The notes under the pieces were generated by a model that had not been told where the DNA came from, made no database searches, and saw only the letters and a program-made list of their open reading frames with translations. 64,000 nt of DNA from an uncultured Ectothiorhodospiraceae bacterium (GTDB lineage Bacteria; Pseudomonadota; Gammaproteobacteria; UBA6429; Thiohalophilaceae). The translations under genes and the position numbers were made by a program. Below are positions 34,685 to 44,304 of the stretch, piece by piece (within the stretch, counting starts at the first letter, position 1; every line of letters starts with the position of its first letter). The stretch spans positions 56,627 to 120,626 of the forward strand of contig CAMYOL010000056.1 of assembly GCA_947260005.1 (NCBI GenBank), in the 5' to 3' direction.

Positions 34685-35569
34685 CTATTCGCGAAAGGCT
34701 TGAATGGGGCTTCGGTCTGCAAGCAATTCAGCGAAGGCTGTAGCGTCGATTAAGGCACACATGTGTTCAACAACGGTACCTGCTAACCAGCGTCGCTGGG
34801 TCCTCTGGGTACGCCAGCGCACCTCATCCGGACTAAGTGTGACAACCTCATTGACCTCATCACAAGCCAGCCCATATTGGCAATCCTGTATCATCACCGC
34901 ACGGGTAATTCGAGTCTGGGGGTCATCCCCAGCTAATGTCGACAATTTGTCGGCAGGCAAAACAAACCGTGCGGTGTCCACTAAAGGCACGTTCTTATCA
35001 AGGTGTTTCATCAGGCCTAGATAGAAATCCGCATGTCCCGGCATGGCGGAGACGTCATCCAGATCGCACTCCACCACCCCGTTGAGATCAACCAGCGGTA
35101 CCGCCAGCGTTAAACCGGCCACCTTAAACAACATTGCTTGAAATTCATGTTGGCACCATTCGGGAAGCTCTTCACTTACCGGTTCTGGCACGGCAGCCTT
35201 GACCGGTTCCACAATTGGCGTTTCCACTGGAGTTTCAACCATCGGAGTGACTTCTTCGACCACAGCCGGTTCAGGCATGACTGGGGGTAAGGTTTCAAAT
35301 AGCTTATTGTTCGGTTCTGCGGAAATGGTTTGCTTTGTGGCCAGCGTTTCCTCGTTTTCCTTCGCTTGTGATATCTCAGCTTCATGCTTTTCAGGAAATC
35401 TGGCTTGAGGTTCAGGAACAATACTCTCCACTACTTTAGTTTTATCTTGCTGACTGCTCGCTTCTTGTGTTTCTTGTTCTTCATAGGCATCGACATCGCG
35501 CATTAATGATTCAAAAAAATCGCTTAATGCCTCGGATTGCTCGACTAATTTTTTATCATGATTAGCCAT
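34685..35569 (-). CDS. parP: ParP-like CheW-domain protein
   Basis: 294 residues: a helical N-terminus, a Pro/Glu/Val-rich linker (about 40-130) and a CheW-like domain (about 140-285) including FQAMLFKVAGLTLAVPLVDL and YGLACDEVNEVVTL. In Vibrio, ParP binds ParC and CheA and keeps chemotaxis arrays at the pole; its CheW-like domain integrates into arrays. One base separates it from the ParA-like gene, and both sit between motD and cheW as in pseudomonads. The name is given on architecture and context. Confidence 0.85.
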   Translation of the reverse strand: MANHDKKLVEQSEALSDFFESLMRDVDAYEEQETQEASSQQDKTKVVESIVPEPQARFPEKHEAEISQAKENEETLATKQTISAEPNNKLFETLPPVMPEPAVVEEVTPMVETPVETPIVEPVKAAVPEPVSEELPEWCQHEFQAMLFKVAGLTLAVPLVDLNGVVECDLDDVSAMPGHADFYLGLMKHLDKNVPLVDTARFVLPADKLSTLAGDDPQTRITRAVMIQDCQYGLACDEVNEVVTLSPDEVRWRTQRTQRRWLAGTVVEHMCALIDATAFAELLADRSPIQAFRE

Positions 35570-35570
35570 A

Positions 35571-36359
35571 TTAGTGACCCGATGCCATTAATGATGGTTC
35601 ACTTTTGCCATTTAATAAACGGTTAAGTAATTGTACGTAGGCCTTAGCACCTCGACTGGATGCGGCGACATGACTGATCGGTTTACCCTGGCGACTGGCT
35701 TCGCGAAACTGAGTATCAACCGGAATAATATTATCCCAGATGGTTTCATGATAGGTCTCGCGAAGTTGTCTCAAACTCTGGATGGCCGCACGAGTACGAC
35801 GATCGAACATGGTGGGGATAATCAAATATTCCAATGGTTCTGCACGTGCCTTCAGGATCATATTTAAGGTGTGCAACATCCTTTCCAAACCTTTAATAGC
35901 CAGAAACTCTGTTTGTACAGGAACCAACAGTTTATCTGCTGCAGCAAGTGCATTGACCATTAGAATTCCCAACAAAGGAGCACAATCTATCAAGCAGTAG
36001 TCGAACTGATCTTCATATGATGTTAGCGCATTTTTAATGACCAGACCTTTACCTGCCTGGGTACCGAGCTGCCTGTCCAGGGTGGCAACCGCCGTTGACG
36101 ATGGTAAAAGTTTTACCTTATCAATACCGGTATCAACGATTATTTCATTAACCGCATAAGCCGGGGTTTGAAATAAATGATAGATGCTGGGTTCATGACT
36201 ATCCGGGTCGAGTTTAAAATACGCGCTCATCGAACCGTGTGGATCTAAATCAATGAGTAATACTGATTTTCCAAGATTACTTAATTCACCGGCAAGGGAA
36301 ACCGCTGTGGTTGTTTTACCCACACCGCCCTTTTGGTTTGCTACGGCCCAGACTTGCAT
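35571..36359 (-). CDS. parC: ParA-like ATPase ParC
   Basis: 262-residue ParA/MinD-type ATPase with Walker A KGGVGKTTTAVSLAGEL at the N-terminus, the LLIDLDPHGSMSAYF block, and YCLIDCAPLLGILMVNALAA. In Vibrio and Pseudomonas the ParA-like protein of the che cluster positions chemotaxis arrays at the cell pole. It is not topoisomerase IV subunit ParC despite the shared symbol. Next gene is parP. Confidence 0.88.
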   Translation of the reverse strand: MQVWAVANQKGGVGKTTTAVSLAGELSNLGKSVLLIDLDPHGSMSAYFKLDPDSHEPSIYHLFQTPAYAVNEIIVDTGIDKVKLLPSSTAVATLDRQLGTQAGKGLVIKNALTSYEDQFDYCLIDCAPLLGILMVNALAAADKLLVPVQTEFLAIKGLERMLHTLNMILKARAEPLEYLIIPTMFDRRTRAAIQSLRQLRETYHETIWDNIIPVDTQFREASRQGKPISHVAASSRGAKAYVQLLNRLLNGKSEPSLMASGH

Positions 36360-36397
36360 AAGAATAACTTGACCCTAACAGCACTTAGCTAGATAAG

Positions 36398-37249
36398 TCA
36401 TGGCGTTGTACCTGTACTGGAAGTGGCATCGGGAGCTGTGACTGGTGCTACAGCCGTTTTCTCAATCGCATTGACTCTGCGAGAATTTTTATCTGCCAGG
36501 ATCACAACTTTCACACGTCGATTTTTTCGGCGTCCTTTTACTGTGTTGTTATTACCGATTGGACGAAACTGACCAAAACCAATAGCGGCCAACCGATTTG
36601 GCGCGATACCCTGCTTTTCAAAAAGATGGACAACACTCGCCGCACGTGAAGCAGATAACTCCCAATTGCTTGGAAAAATCCGGTTTCTGATCGGTAAGTT
36701 ATCTGTATGCCCTTCTACATCAATATGATTCGGTAAATCCTTTAATACTGTCGCTAATTTTTTTAAGGGAGTAAAAGCTTCGATTTCTAATTCAGCGCTG
36801 CCGCTGGAATATAAAATGCTGGTATTGATTTCAATCTCTACCCATAATTTGGTGTGGGTGACTTTTATAAAATTTTTATCGATTAGAGGACTCAGGCTGG
36901 AGCGAACCCGATCGGCGATACGTGCCATTTTAACTTTTTGATCTTCAACCTTTGGTTGTTCTACTCTTATGGGTTTAGGAACACCAATTACTTTTTGTTC
37001 GGTACTGGTTTCTTCCAAAGGCTTACCAATCTGAATGGGTTCATTAGATTTAGGGGGTATTTTGAAAGCCGCGACCAGCGTATCGGATAATACACGGTAT
37101 TTACCTTCATTCACTGATGAAATCGCATACATCACAACAAAAAAAGCAAACAATAACGTAACAAAATCCGCATAAGAAACCAGCCAGCGATCAACATTTT
37201 CACTTTCTTCTAATGTTCGTGCCCGTCGACTGCTAACTGGTTTGCGCAT
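36398..37249 (-). CDS. motD: Flagellar stator protein MotD (MotB-type)
   Basis: 283 residues: one membrane helix (about 27-47, WLVSYADFVTLLFAFFVVMY with the proton-carrying Asp in YADFVT) and a peptidoglycan-binding OmpA-like domain (about 150-260, with VEGHTDNLPI and NWELSASRAASV). Overlaps motC by one base. Together with the separate motAB at 57315-59223 this gives two stator sets, as in Pseudomonas. Confidence 0.92.
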   Translation of the reverse strand: MRKPVSSRRARTLEESENVDRWLVSYADFVTLLFAFFVVMYAISSVNEGKYRVLSDTLVAAFKIPPKSNEPIQIGKPLEETSTEQKVIGVPKPIRVEQPKVEDQKVKMARIADRVRSSLSPLIDKNFIKVTHTKLWVEIEINTSILYSSGSAELEIEAFTPLKKLATVLKDLPNHIDVEGHTDNLPIRNRIFPSNWELSASRAASVVHLFEKQGIAPNRLAAIGFGQFRPIGNNNTVKGRRKNRRVKVVILADKNSRRVNAIEKTAVAPVTAPDATSSTGTTP

Positions 37250-37989
37250 TATCGTAAAAACCCAAACAGTTTAGTCTCAATATTACGAGGATTTTCACCT
37301 TCGGCGATCGAGACAATACCTTCTACAATCATTTCTTTATAGCGTGATTGAGAATGGACTATATTTTTTAATTTATTCGCAATTGGCAGGAAAATCAGAT
37401 TAGCCGCGCCAACACCGTAGATGGTTGCCACAAAAGCAACCGCGATACCACTGCCTAATTTGCTGGGGTCTGATAAGTTATTCATTACCTGAATTAATCC
37501 CATCACGGCACCGATAATACCAATCGTCGGGCTATAACCACCCATGCTTTCGAAGATCCGTGCACTTTGGTTATCGTGATGTTCTTTGGTGTTGATATCG
37601 ACATCTAAAATAGTACGAATGTTGTCGGGCTCAGAACCATCAACCAATAACTGCAAACCTTTGCGTGTGAAAGGATCTCGCTCTGACTCTTCAATATTCT
37701 CTAACCCAAGCAGACCTTCTTTGCGCGCAATATTACTCCATGATACTAGTTTATCAATGACTTCTTCATTATCGAATTTGGGGGGAATAAAAACCCAGCT
37801 CAGCATACGCATTCCGCGTGAAAAAATTGAAAAGGGAGATTGCAACATAACGGCACCAATCGTACCGCCTAATACGATGATAATAGCCGGTCCATTAATT
37901 AGTGCACTAACATGCCCACCTTCCAGATATTGCCCCAACAAAATAGCGGAGACTCCAATCAGCAATCCTATGACACTTAACGCATCCAT
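37249..37989 (-). CDS. motC: Flagellar stator protein MotC (MotA-type)
   Basis: 246-residue MotA/PomA-type inner-membrane protein with helices near 5-20, 30-50, 145-170 and 180-205 and the family block GGYSPTIGIIGAVMGLIQVM. Forms the ion channel of the stator with MotD. Five bases after cheB. Confidence 0.93.
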   Translation of the reverse strand: MDALSVIGLLIGVSAILLGQYLEGGHVSALINGPAIIIVLGGTIGAVMLQSPFSIFSRGMRMLSWVFIPPKFDNEEVIDKLVSWSNIARKEGLLGLENIEESERDPFTRKGLQLLVDGSEPDNIRTILDVDINTKEHHDNQSARIFESMGGYSPTIGIIGAVMGLIQVMNNLSDPSKLGSGIAVAFVATIYGVGAANLIFLPIANKLKNIVHSQSRYKEMIVEGIVSIAEGENPRNIETKLFGFLR

Positions 37990-37994
37990 CTGTT

Positions 37995-39065
37995 TTATAT
38001 CCGTTGCGCAATACTCGCGCCCATTTCACTTAGACCAAGAACTCTTTCGGTCAAACCGGCTTCAGCAACCGCTGCCGGCATTCCGTAAACCACGCAGCTG
38101 CTTTCATCTTGCGCCCAGATTTTTGAGCCGACAGATTTTAACGCCCGTGATCCTTCTCTACCATCTGCTCCCATCCCCGTTAAAATTACCGCCAGGGTGT
38201 TATTTGGATAAAATTTCGCTATCGAAGAAAAGGTAATATCGACAGAAGGTCTGTAGGTTTGAGACGCTTTCGCCTCCTGAATTTTTATTTTTACTTCACC
38301 ATTGATTTTCTCTAATTCCATTTGCATTCCACCCGGTGCCAGATACGCAACTCCAGGTTTTAAAACATCCCCATGAGCAGCTTCCTTTACCGTAATTTCG
38401 CACAAATCATTAAGCCGCTGTGCAAATGCAGGCGTAAAAGATCCTGGCATATGTTGAACTAAAATAATGGGTACCGGAAAATTAGTTGGTAATTTTGTTA
38501 ATACATCCTGTAAGGCAACTGGCCCCCCTGTCGAAGTACCAATTGCAAGCAAATTAATACCGCCACGGCTTATCGGCGCAGTATTTGTTGGAGCGGGAGT
38601 GCTTGCAGGTGTTGCAGATATTTTTGGTGTGGCAGGGCTTGTACTTGCTGTCGTTCTTACATTGAGTGGCTGGCGTGCCAGCTGTTTTACTCTCTCACAA
38701 AGTAGTTTTTTCGCTTCTTCCCGATCACTCGATATGTCTTCAAAACGTTTTGGTAAAAAATCTAATGCTCCAGCTTCGAGTGCGTCCAGAGTCGATTTTG
38801 CCCCATCCGTCGTTAACGAGGAAAACATGATAATACGGGTTGGGTTTGTCGTCATGATCCGACGTGTTGCGGTAATGCCATCGAGTTCTGGCATTTCGAT
38901 GTCCATAGTGACAACATCGGGTTTTAGCTCTTTTACTTTGTTAACGGCATCGTTACCGTTCTCGGCATTGCCTATCACTTGAATGGCCTGATCCGACTCA
39001 AGCATCTCAGTAACACGTCGGCGGAAAAAACCGGAGTCATCCACCACCAAAACGCGTACTGCCAT
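37995..39065 (-). CDS. cheB: Chemotaxis response regulator methylesterase CheB
   Basis: 356 residues: receiver domain (VLVVDDSGFFRRRV, phospho-Asp in VVTMDIEMPELDG), a Thr/Pro/Ala-rich linker (about 130-165), and the methylesterase domain with the catalytic Ser in LLAIGTSTGGPVAL, His in QHMPGSFTPAFA, and Asp in LTGMGADGREG. Demethylates or deamidates chemoreceptors. No cheR is in the window. Confidence 0.95.
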   Translation of the reverse strand: MAVRVLVVDDSGFFRRRVTEMLESDQAIQVIGNAENGNDAVNKVKELKPDVVTMDIEMPELDGITATRRIMTTNPTRIIMFSSLTTDGAKSTLDALEAGALDFLPKRFEDISSDREEAKKLLCERVKQLARQPLNVRTTASTSPATPKISATPASTPAPTNTAPISRGGINLLAIGTSTGGPVALQDVLTKLPTNFPVPIILVQHMPGSFTPAFAQRLNDLCEITVKEAAHGDVLKPGVAYLAPGGMQMELEKINGEVKIKIQEAKASQTYRPSVDITFSSIAKFYPNNTLAVILTGMGADGREGSRALKSVGSKIWAQDESSCVVYGMPAAVAEAGLTERVLGLSEMGASIAQRI

Positions 39066-39147
39066 GTCATCTACTCCTTATTTAATACTTTATAATCAAA
39101 CAATGTGCTGGCCAGCTGCATTATTTAGTGCCGTGCCATATCGTAAT

Positions 39148-41256
39148 TTAGCGTAATGAACCATAACGTTTCATTAATCCAGGGATGTCCAATATAATGG
39201 CAATCCCACCGTCACCCGTTATCGTGGCACCGGCCAGACCTTCGGTGCCATGTAATAAAGCGCCTAAAGGTTTAATTACGACTTCTTCCTGACCAATTAA
39301 TTCATCAACCAGGAAACCAACTTTCTGAGTTCCGCTTTGAACCACCACCACATGACCTTCGGACGGTAAATCGGCTGTAGTATATCCGTTCACCAACCAC
39401 CGTCTTAAGTAATAAAGCGGTAAGGTTCGATCGCGAATCACCACCACTAACTGGCCATCTACAACATTCGTTTTGGTCAAATCAAGATGGAAGATTTCAT
39501 TTACATTCACCAATGGTAGTGCAAATAGTTGTTCTTCCAGTTGTACCATCAAGGTAGGCATAATCGCTAATGTCAACGGCAATTTAATACTCAGGCGACT
39601 ACCCTTACCGAGCGTTGAATCTATCTCGACAGAACCGTTTAATTGTGCAATGCGGGTTTTCACCACATCCATGCCGACTCCGCGACCAGAAATATCTGAT
39701 ATCTGATCTTTGGTAGAGAAACCAGGCATAAAGATCAAATTATAAACTTCTTTATTATCGAGACGCGATGCTGTTTCAGCATCCATCAGCCCTTTCTCAA
39801 CAGCTTTACCACGCAGTACGTCAGCATCCATTCCTTTACCATCGTCTTCAATCGTTAACAGGATATGATCACCTTCCTGCGCTGCAGTTAAGACAACAGT
39901 ACCTTCTTTAGATTTACCTGACTCTTCTCGTTCGGAAGGAATTTCGATTCCATGGTCAACCGCATTTCTAACCAGATGCACTAATGGGTCGGCCAGGGCT
40001 TCTACCAGATTTTTATCAAGATCGGTTTCTTCACCAATCATTTCCAGCCTGATTTCTTTTTTCAAGCTACGGGCTAAATCGCGTACAACACGGGGGAATC
40101 GACCAAACACTTTTTTAATCGGTTGCATGCGGGTTTTCATCACCGCCATTTGCAAGTCAGTGGTAACGAGATCGAGATTTGCGACCGCTTTAAGCATTTC
40201 TTCATTGCCGGACATCATACCTAATCGATCAATACGATTACGAACCAAAACCAGCTCACCAACCATATTCATGATGTCATCTAGACGTTTGGTATCGACA
40301 CGTACAGTAGTTTCCTGTACGACTGGTTTTTCTTTTGCTTTGGTTTCTGCCGGTTTTGCAGCAGGTTTTGCTGGTGCTTTTGCTACTGGTGATGAAGGTT
40401 TTGATTCTGGTGCTTTTTCGACTGGGCTTGCTGAAGCCTTCTTGGCAGCGAACTTACCTTCACCATGTAGATCATCTAATAAAGATTCAAACTCATCATC
40501 AGTGATATCATCACTCTCAGCTGGTTTTTCCGCTGGCGCTTCAATATTTTCCTTAGGCTGTTGTTCAGACTTAGCATCAGCTTTACTTTCACTTTTGTCT
40601 TCTACCTGACCAAATTTACCTTTACCATGCAAGTCATCTAATAAATTTTCAAACTCATCGTCGCTAATATCACCACTATCTGGTTCAGGCGAAGCTTTAG
40701 ACTCTGACGCAGCAGCCTTGTCATCACCTTCACTCTTTTTATTTTCCAGTGCATCCAGAAGTGATTCAAATTCTTCATCGGTAATATCTAAGTCTTCATC
40801 ACCTGTTTTTTCTGCTGCGGCTGGTGCCGCTTCGGTTTCCGCGACAGCTGGGGTTGGTTCTGATGGTGCGGCGGCGGGTTCACCTCTGATGATTGCATCA
40901 AGAGAATCAATTAAGGATTGTTCAGCACTCGGTAATTCTTCGCCGTCTCTTAAACACTCAAATTGCACATTTAAGATATCGAGTACGGGTAATACCACAT
41001 CCATTAATTCAGGTGTAATAGTAAGCTCAGAATTACGTAGCATATTGAAAACGTCTTCAGAACGATGACATATCACGACCATAGGTTCGAGGGTAAGAAA
41101 CCCAGCACCACCTTTTATGGTATGGAAACCGCGAAATACGGCATTTAACAAATCCATATCATCAGGGCGCTGCTCAAGATCAACCAATTGTTCGTTTAGT
41201 TGTTCTAAGATCTCACCCGCTTCAATTAAGAAGTCTTGTAATAGCTCGTCATCCAC
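39148..41256 (-). CDS. cheA: Chemotaxis histidine kinase CheA
   Basis: 702 residues: Hpt domain with phospho-His45 in FRGFHTIKGGAGF, an acidic linker (about 125-305), dimerisation domain, ATPase (LVRNAVDHGIE, DISGRGVGMDVVK) and a C-terminal CheW-like domain (about 565-700). The linker holds three copies of a (D)IxDxEFExLLDxL motif at about 156-172, 195-216 and 249-270. The last two extend into LHGxGKF. In Vibrio a linker region of CheA binds ParP, so these are candidate docking motifs. 82 bases separate it from cheB. Confidence 0.96.
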   Translation of the reverse strand: MDDELLQDFLIEAGEILEQLNEQLVDLEQRPDDMDLLNAVFRGFHTIKGGAGFLTLEPMVVICHRSEDVFNMLRNSELTITPELMDVVLPVLDILNVQFECLRDGEELPSAEQSLIDSLDAIIRGEPAAAPSEPTPAVAETEAAPAAAEKTGDEDLDITDEEFESLLDALENKKSEGDDKAAASESKASPEPDSGDISDDEFENLLDDLHGKGKFGQVEDKSESKADAKSEQQPKENIEAPAEKPAESDDITDDEFESLLDDLHGEGKFAAKKASASPVEKAPESKPSSPVAKAPAKPAAKPAETKAKEKPVVQETTVRVDTKRLDDIMNMVGELVLVRNRIDRLGMMSGNEEMLKAVANLDLVTTDLQMAVMKTRMQPIKKVFGRFPRVVRDLARSLKKEIRLEMIGEETDLDKNLVEALADPLVHLVRNAVDHGIEIPSEREESGKSKEGTVVLTAAQEGDHILLTIEDDGKGMDADVLRGKAVEKGLMDAETASRLDNKEVYNLIFMPGFSTKDQISDISGRGVGMDVVKTRIAQLNGSVEIDSTLGKGSRLSIKLPLTLAIMPTLMVQLEEQLFALPLVNVNEIFHLDLTKTNVVDGQLVVVIRDRTLPLYYLRRWLVNGYTTADLPSEGHVVVVQSGTQKVGFLVDELIGQEEVVIKPLGALLHGTEGLAGATITGDGGIAIILDIPGLMKRYGSLR

Positions 41257-41282
41257 GATCTATCCTTGGAAATTCCATAAAA

Positions 41283-42020
41283 TTAAAACCCTAAACTTGA
41301 CAACAAATCATCGACATCATCCTGACCTTCTATCACGTCGACACCATCATTCACACCAGGAACCACAGGTCCGGCCAATTTATCTTCGGGCTTTTTCGCC
41401 GTAGCCTTATCTTCAGTTCCACCCGTAATCTTAATAATCTGAACTAAATTGGACTCAACATCTTCAACCAGCTTGATAACTTTCTTGATGATCTGGCTGG
41501 TTAAATCCTGGAAGTCCTGTGCCATTAACACATTGGTTAATGATTCACGCAGCTTACCCGCATCGTTGGTGTTGACATCAAAAAAAACGTCTAACCGTTT
41601 GGCGAGTGCTTTAAATTCGTTTACATCCATGTCACGTTTTTTAAAACGTTTCCAGTCATCATGTAATGTGTTAGAGCGCGACTCTAACTCCTCACATATT
41701 GGCAGTGATTCTTCTACTGCAGTCAAAGTGCGGTGCGCAGCCTGATCAGTCATATCAATCACGTGGTGTAAACGTTGTCTGGCATCCGGTATTTCATTCT
41801 CGGCTAACACATTTATTTGCTCGTCCATACCAAATGCGGTAATCGCATCATGTAACTCACGAGTCAATTTACCCATCTCTTTGTAAATATCTAATTCACG
41901 AATGTTTGCCAGTTCATCGATAACCTCATTAGCTCCAACTTCATCACCACTCTCCAAGGTCGCTAACAGATCTTTTACCCGGGCAATATTTTCATCCGTT
42001 AAGATAACTTTATCTTGCAT
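41283..42020 (-). CDS. cheZ: Chemotaxis phosphatase CheZ
   Basis: 245-residue helical protein that dephosphorylates CheY. The central block MAQDFQDLTSQIIKKVIKLV holds the catalytic Asp/Gln pair (DFQDLTGQ type). The C-terminal tail DVDDLLSSLGF is the CheY-binding peptide. 14 bases after cheY. Confidence 0.94.
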   Translation of the reverse strand: MQDKVILTDENIARVKDLLATLESGDEVGANEVIDELANIRELDIYKEMGKLTRELHDAITAFGMDEQINVLAENEIPDARQRLHHVIDMTDQAAHRTLTAVEESLPICEELESRSNTLHDDWKRFKKRDMDVNEFKALAKRLDVFFDVNTNDAGKLRESLTNVLMAQDFQDLTSQIIKKVIKLVEDVESNLVQIIKITGGTEDKATAKKPEDKLAGPVVPGVNDGVDVIEGQDDVDDLLSSLGF

Positions 42021-42034
42021 TCAGTTTTATTCCC

Positions 42035-42421
42035 TTAGCCTTCGATTCGTTCAAACATTTTGTCGAGCTTTTCTTTCAAGGTCTGTGCAGTAAATGGTTT
42101 TACGATATAACCATTCACTCCAGCCTGCGCCGCCTCAACAATCTGTTCTCGCTTTTGCTCAGCAGTCACCATGAGCACAGGTAAATCCACGAGTGATTCT
42201 TCTGCGCGAACATGTTTGAGAAGATCGATGCCTTGCATACCTGGCATGTTCCAATCCGTTACCAATAGATCAAAACCACCACCCTGTAGCATCGGTAATG
42301 CCGTCGTACCATCATCGGCTTCAGAGGTATTATTAAAGCCTAAATCACGAAGCAAGTTTTTAATGATACGTCGCATCGTAGAGAAATCATCTACGATCAG
42401 GATTTTCATGTTCTTATCCAC
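42035..42421 (-). CDS. cheY: Chemotaxis response regulator CheY
   Basis: 128-residue single receiver domain: acidic pair in [16 protein letters not shown], phospho-Asp in [13 protein letters not shown], Thr in LMVTAE and Lys in [15 protein letters not shown]. Phospho-CheY binds FliM to change rotation. First gene of the chemotaxis operon, with a FliA-type promoter about 90 bases upstream. Confidence 0.96.
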   Translation of the reverse strand: MDKNMKILIVDDFSTMRRIIKNLLRDLGFNNTSEADDGTTALPMLQGGGFDLLVTDWNMPGMQGIDLLKHVRAEESLVDLPVLMVTAEQKREQIVEAAQAGVNGYIVKPFTAQTLKEKLDKMFERIEG

Positions 42422-42510
42422 GCACCCTCCAGATATCCGGTCTGTTCAAGTTTCAGTTATAGACACCCGCTCATAGAGCGTGTAAACAGTGTCTGTTTTA
42501 CGTAAGATTA

Positions 42511-42537
42511 CTATCGGACAGGGAGGAAAAAGATTTA
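42511..42537 (-). promoter_or_regulatory. FliA (sigma-28) type promoter for cheYZAB-motCD-parCP-cheW
   Basis: On the minus strand TAAATCTT, 11 bases, then TCCGATAG, close to the consensus TAAAGTTT-N11-GCCGATAA with correct spacing. It lies 90 bases before the cheY ATG and after the hairpin that follows fliA, so it would drive the chemotaxis genes separately. Confidence 0.65.
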
Positions 42538-42613
42538 ATTAAGCTTGGCTAAGAATCTGAAAAAAATGCAGTATTTTCCGAATGGGCAGAAAAATAGCGT
42601 AAAAAGCATACAA

Positions 42614-42647
42614 ACCACTTTGGAATCTTTAGTTGATTCCAAATGGT
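42614..42647 (-). terminator. Hairpin between fliA and the chemotaxis promoter
   Basis: Perfect stem TTTGGAATC / GATTCCAAA with loop TTTAGTT, extended by ACCA and TGGT. It begins about 42 bases after the fliA stop. T tract is weak, so it may slow rather than fully stop transcription. Confidence 0.45.
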
Positions 42648-42688
42648 ATACACCACGAGCATCAAGTCGGGAAATAATCAGATATTTC

Positions 42689-43423
42689 TTATGTATTTTC
42701 CGTTAGTCGGTTCGCCATTCTGGCCTGTAGCCGTATGACCGCCTGCGAATGTATCTGGCTCACACGTGATTCACTCACGCCCATAACCGCACCAATTTCA
42801 CGGAGATTAAGTTCTTCATCGTAATACAACGCCATAACTAAACGCTCTCGTTCCGGCAGGCTGGCCACCGCTTCAGCAATGATGCGTTGCATATCTTCTT
42901 TTTGCAGCCCATCCAGAACACCAGGGGCATTGTCAGACAAGTTATCAAGCAATGACTCTTCGCCAAGCCCCATGTCTTCTACACTCAGTACTTTATGATA
43001 ACTATTATCCTGTAGAATTTTGTAATAGTCCTCAATCGGCATATCCAGGGTCGCGGCTATCTCTGTATCGCGAGCATCCCGGCCGTGTTGGTTTTCGATT
43101 TCACGTACAGCTTCGGCCACCATACGTGATTTACGGTGAACTGAGCGAGGAGCCCAGTCATTTTTTCGGATCTCATCGAGCATGGAGCCACGAATACGGA
43201 TCCCCGCATAGGTTTCAAAGCTGGCACCCTGAGTTGCATCATAATTTCGTGATGCCTCAAGTAGGCCAATCATACCAGCCTGAATTAAATCTTCGAGCTG
43301 TACGCTCGCCGGTAACCGATTAATCAAATGACAAGCAATACGCTTTACGAGTGACGCGTGCTTCTCGACGAGTTGATTGTGGTTCGAAACTTGTTCAGAT
43401 GCATACATAGCTACCCCGTTCAT
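42689..43423 (-). CDS. fliA: Flagellar sigma factor FliA (sigma-28)
   Basis: 244-residue RNA polymerase sigma factor for late flagellar and chemotaxis genes. Region 2 shows VQLEDLIQAGMIGLLEASRN and IRIRGSMLDEIRKNDW, region 4 LVMALYYDEELNLREIGAVM with VSESRVSQIHSQA. Overlaps the flhG stop (ATGA). A start five codons later (MYASEQ, 43408), with GGGG upstream, is equally plausible. FliA-type promoters are seen for cheY, motAB and the HDOD gene. Confidence 0.95.
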   Translation of the reverse strand: MNGVAMYASEQVSNHNQLVEKHASLVKRIACHLINRLPASVQLEDLIQAGMIGLLEASRNYDATQGASFETYAGIRIRGSMLDEIRKNDWAPRSVHRKSRMVAEAVREIENQHGRDARDTEIAATLDMPIEDYYKILQDNSYHKVLSVEDMGLGEESLLDNLSDNAPGVLDGLQKEDMQRIIAEAVASLPERERLVMALYYDEELNLREIGAVMGVSESRVSQIHSQAVIRLQARMANRLTENT

Positions 43424-44304
43424 GACACCGCCTCAATGTTAGTAGTAGGTGGTAGTACAAGCCGTTCAACAAAGAACTCAAGATGGCCACTGGCGGTCGC
43501 AGGTAGCGGCCATTTCAGCGCTTTATCCGCTAAGGTTGCAAAGGTCTGTGCGGATTTGCTGCGAGGAAAGGCCTCGACAACCGCACGCTGCTTTTTGACT
43601 GCCTTACGCAGAAACTCATCTTGTGGTACGTACCCCATATAGTCTAGCGCAACATCGAGAAAACGATCGGTAACTTTCAAGATTTTATTGTAAATTTCTT
43701 TACCGTGTTGCGCTCCATTTGCCAAATTAGCCAGTACACGGAACCTGAAAATGCCATGTTCCCTGCTCAGAAGCTTAATGATGGCGTAGGCATCGGTAAT
43801 AGATGCCGGCTCGTCACAGACCACGACAACAACTTCCTGGGCTGCACGAGTAAAACTCGTCACTGAATCACCAATACCCGCTGCTGTGTCGACAACCATG
43901 GTGTCAACATTATGCGAGATTTCGCTAAAAGCGCTTACCAGCCCGGCATGAGTCTCGGGTGATAATTCTGCCATTTCTTTAATTCCAGACGCAGCGGGTA
44001 TCACTTTGATCCCGGCTGGCCCGTCAAGCATGATTTCTTCTAAGGTGCGTTCGCCATTTATCACATGATGCAAATTGGCCTTTGAATGTAACCCCAGCAT
44101 GATATCGATATTAGCCAGACCGAGGTCGGCATCGAGTACCAAGACTTTTCGCCCGGCATTGGCTAAAGCAACACTTAGATTGACAGCGACAGTCGATTTT
44201 CCAACCCCACCTTTACCACCTGTTATTGCAAGCACTCTTACCGGTTTTGGTTCAGCCATACGTCTTAGTCCTGTTGCTTGATCGACAGATATAATGTCAG
44301 CCAT
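43420..44304 (-). CDS. flhG: MinD-like flagellar number regulator FlhG (FleN)
   Basis: About 294 residues, MinD/ParA-type ATPase: KGGVGKSTVAVNLSVALA, VLVLDADLGLANIDIMLGL, and TMVVDTAAGIGDSVTSF. Limits flagellar number in polar flagellates with FlhF. The ATG at 44304 overlaps the end of flhF (ATGGCTGA), which fits better than the GTG at 44325. Upstream of fliA. Confidence 0.94.
   Translation of the reverse strand: MADIISVDQATGLRRMAEPKPVRVLAITGGKGGVGKSTVAVNLSVALANAGRKVLVLDADLGLANIDIMLGLHSKANLHHVINGERTLEEIMLDGPAGIKVIPAASGIKEMAELSPETHAGLVSAFSEISHNVDTMVVDTAAGIGDSVTSFTRAAQEVVVVVCDEPASITDAYAIIKLLSREHGIFRFRVLANLANGAQHGKEIYNKILKVTDRFLDVALDYMGYVPQDEFLRKAVKKQRAVVEAFPRSKSAQTFATLADKALKWPLPATASGHLEFFVERLVLPPTTNIEAVS

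Noticed and set aside
37586..38236. 216-residue ORF opposite motC and cheB
   Set aside because: Spans two real genes and their junction on the other strand.
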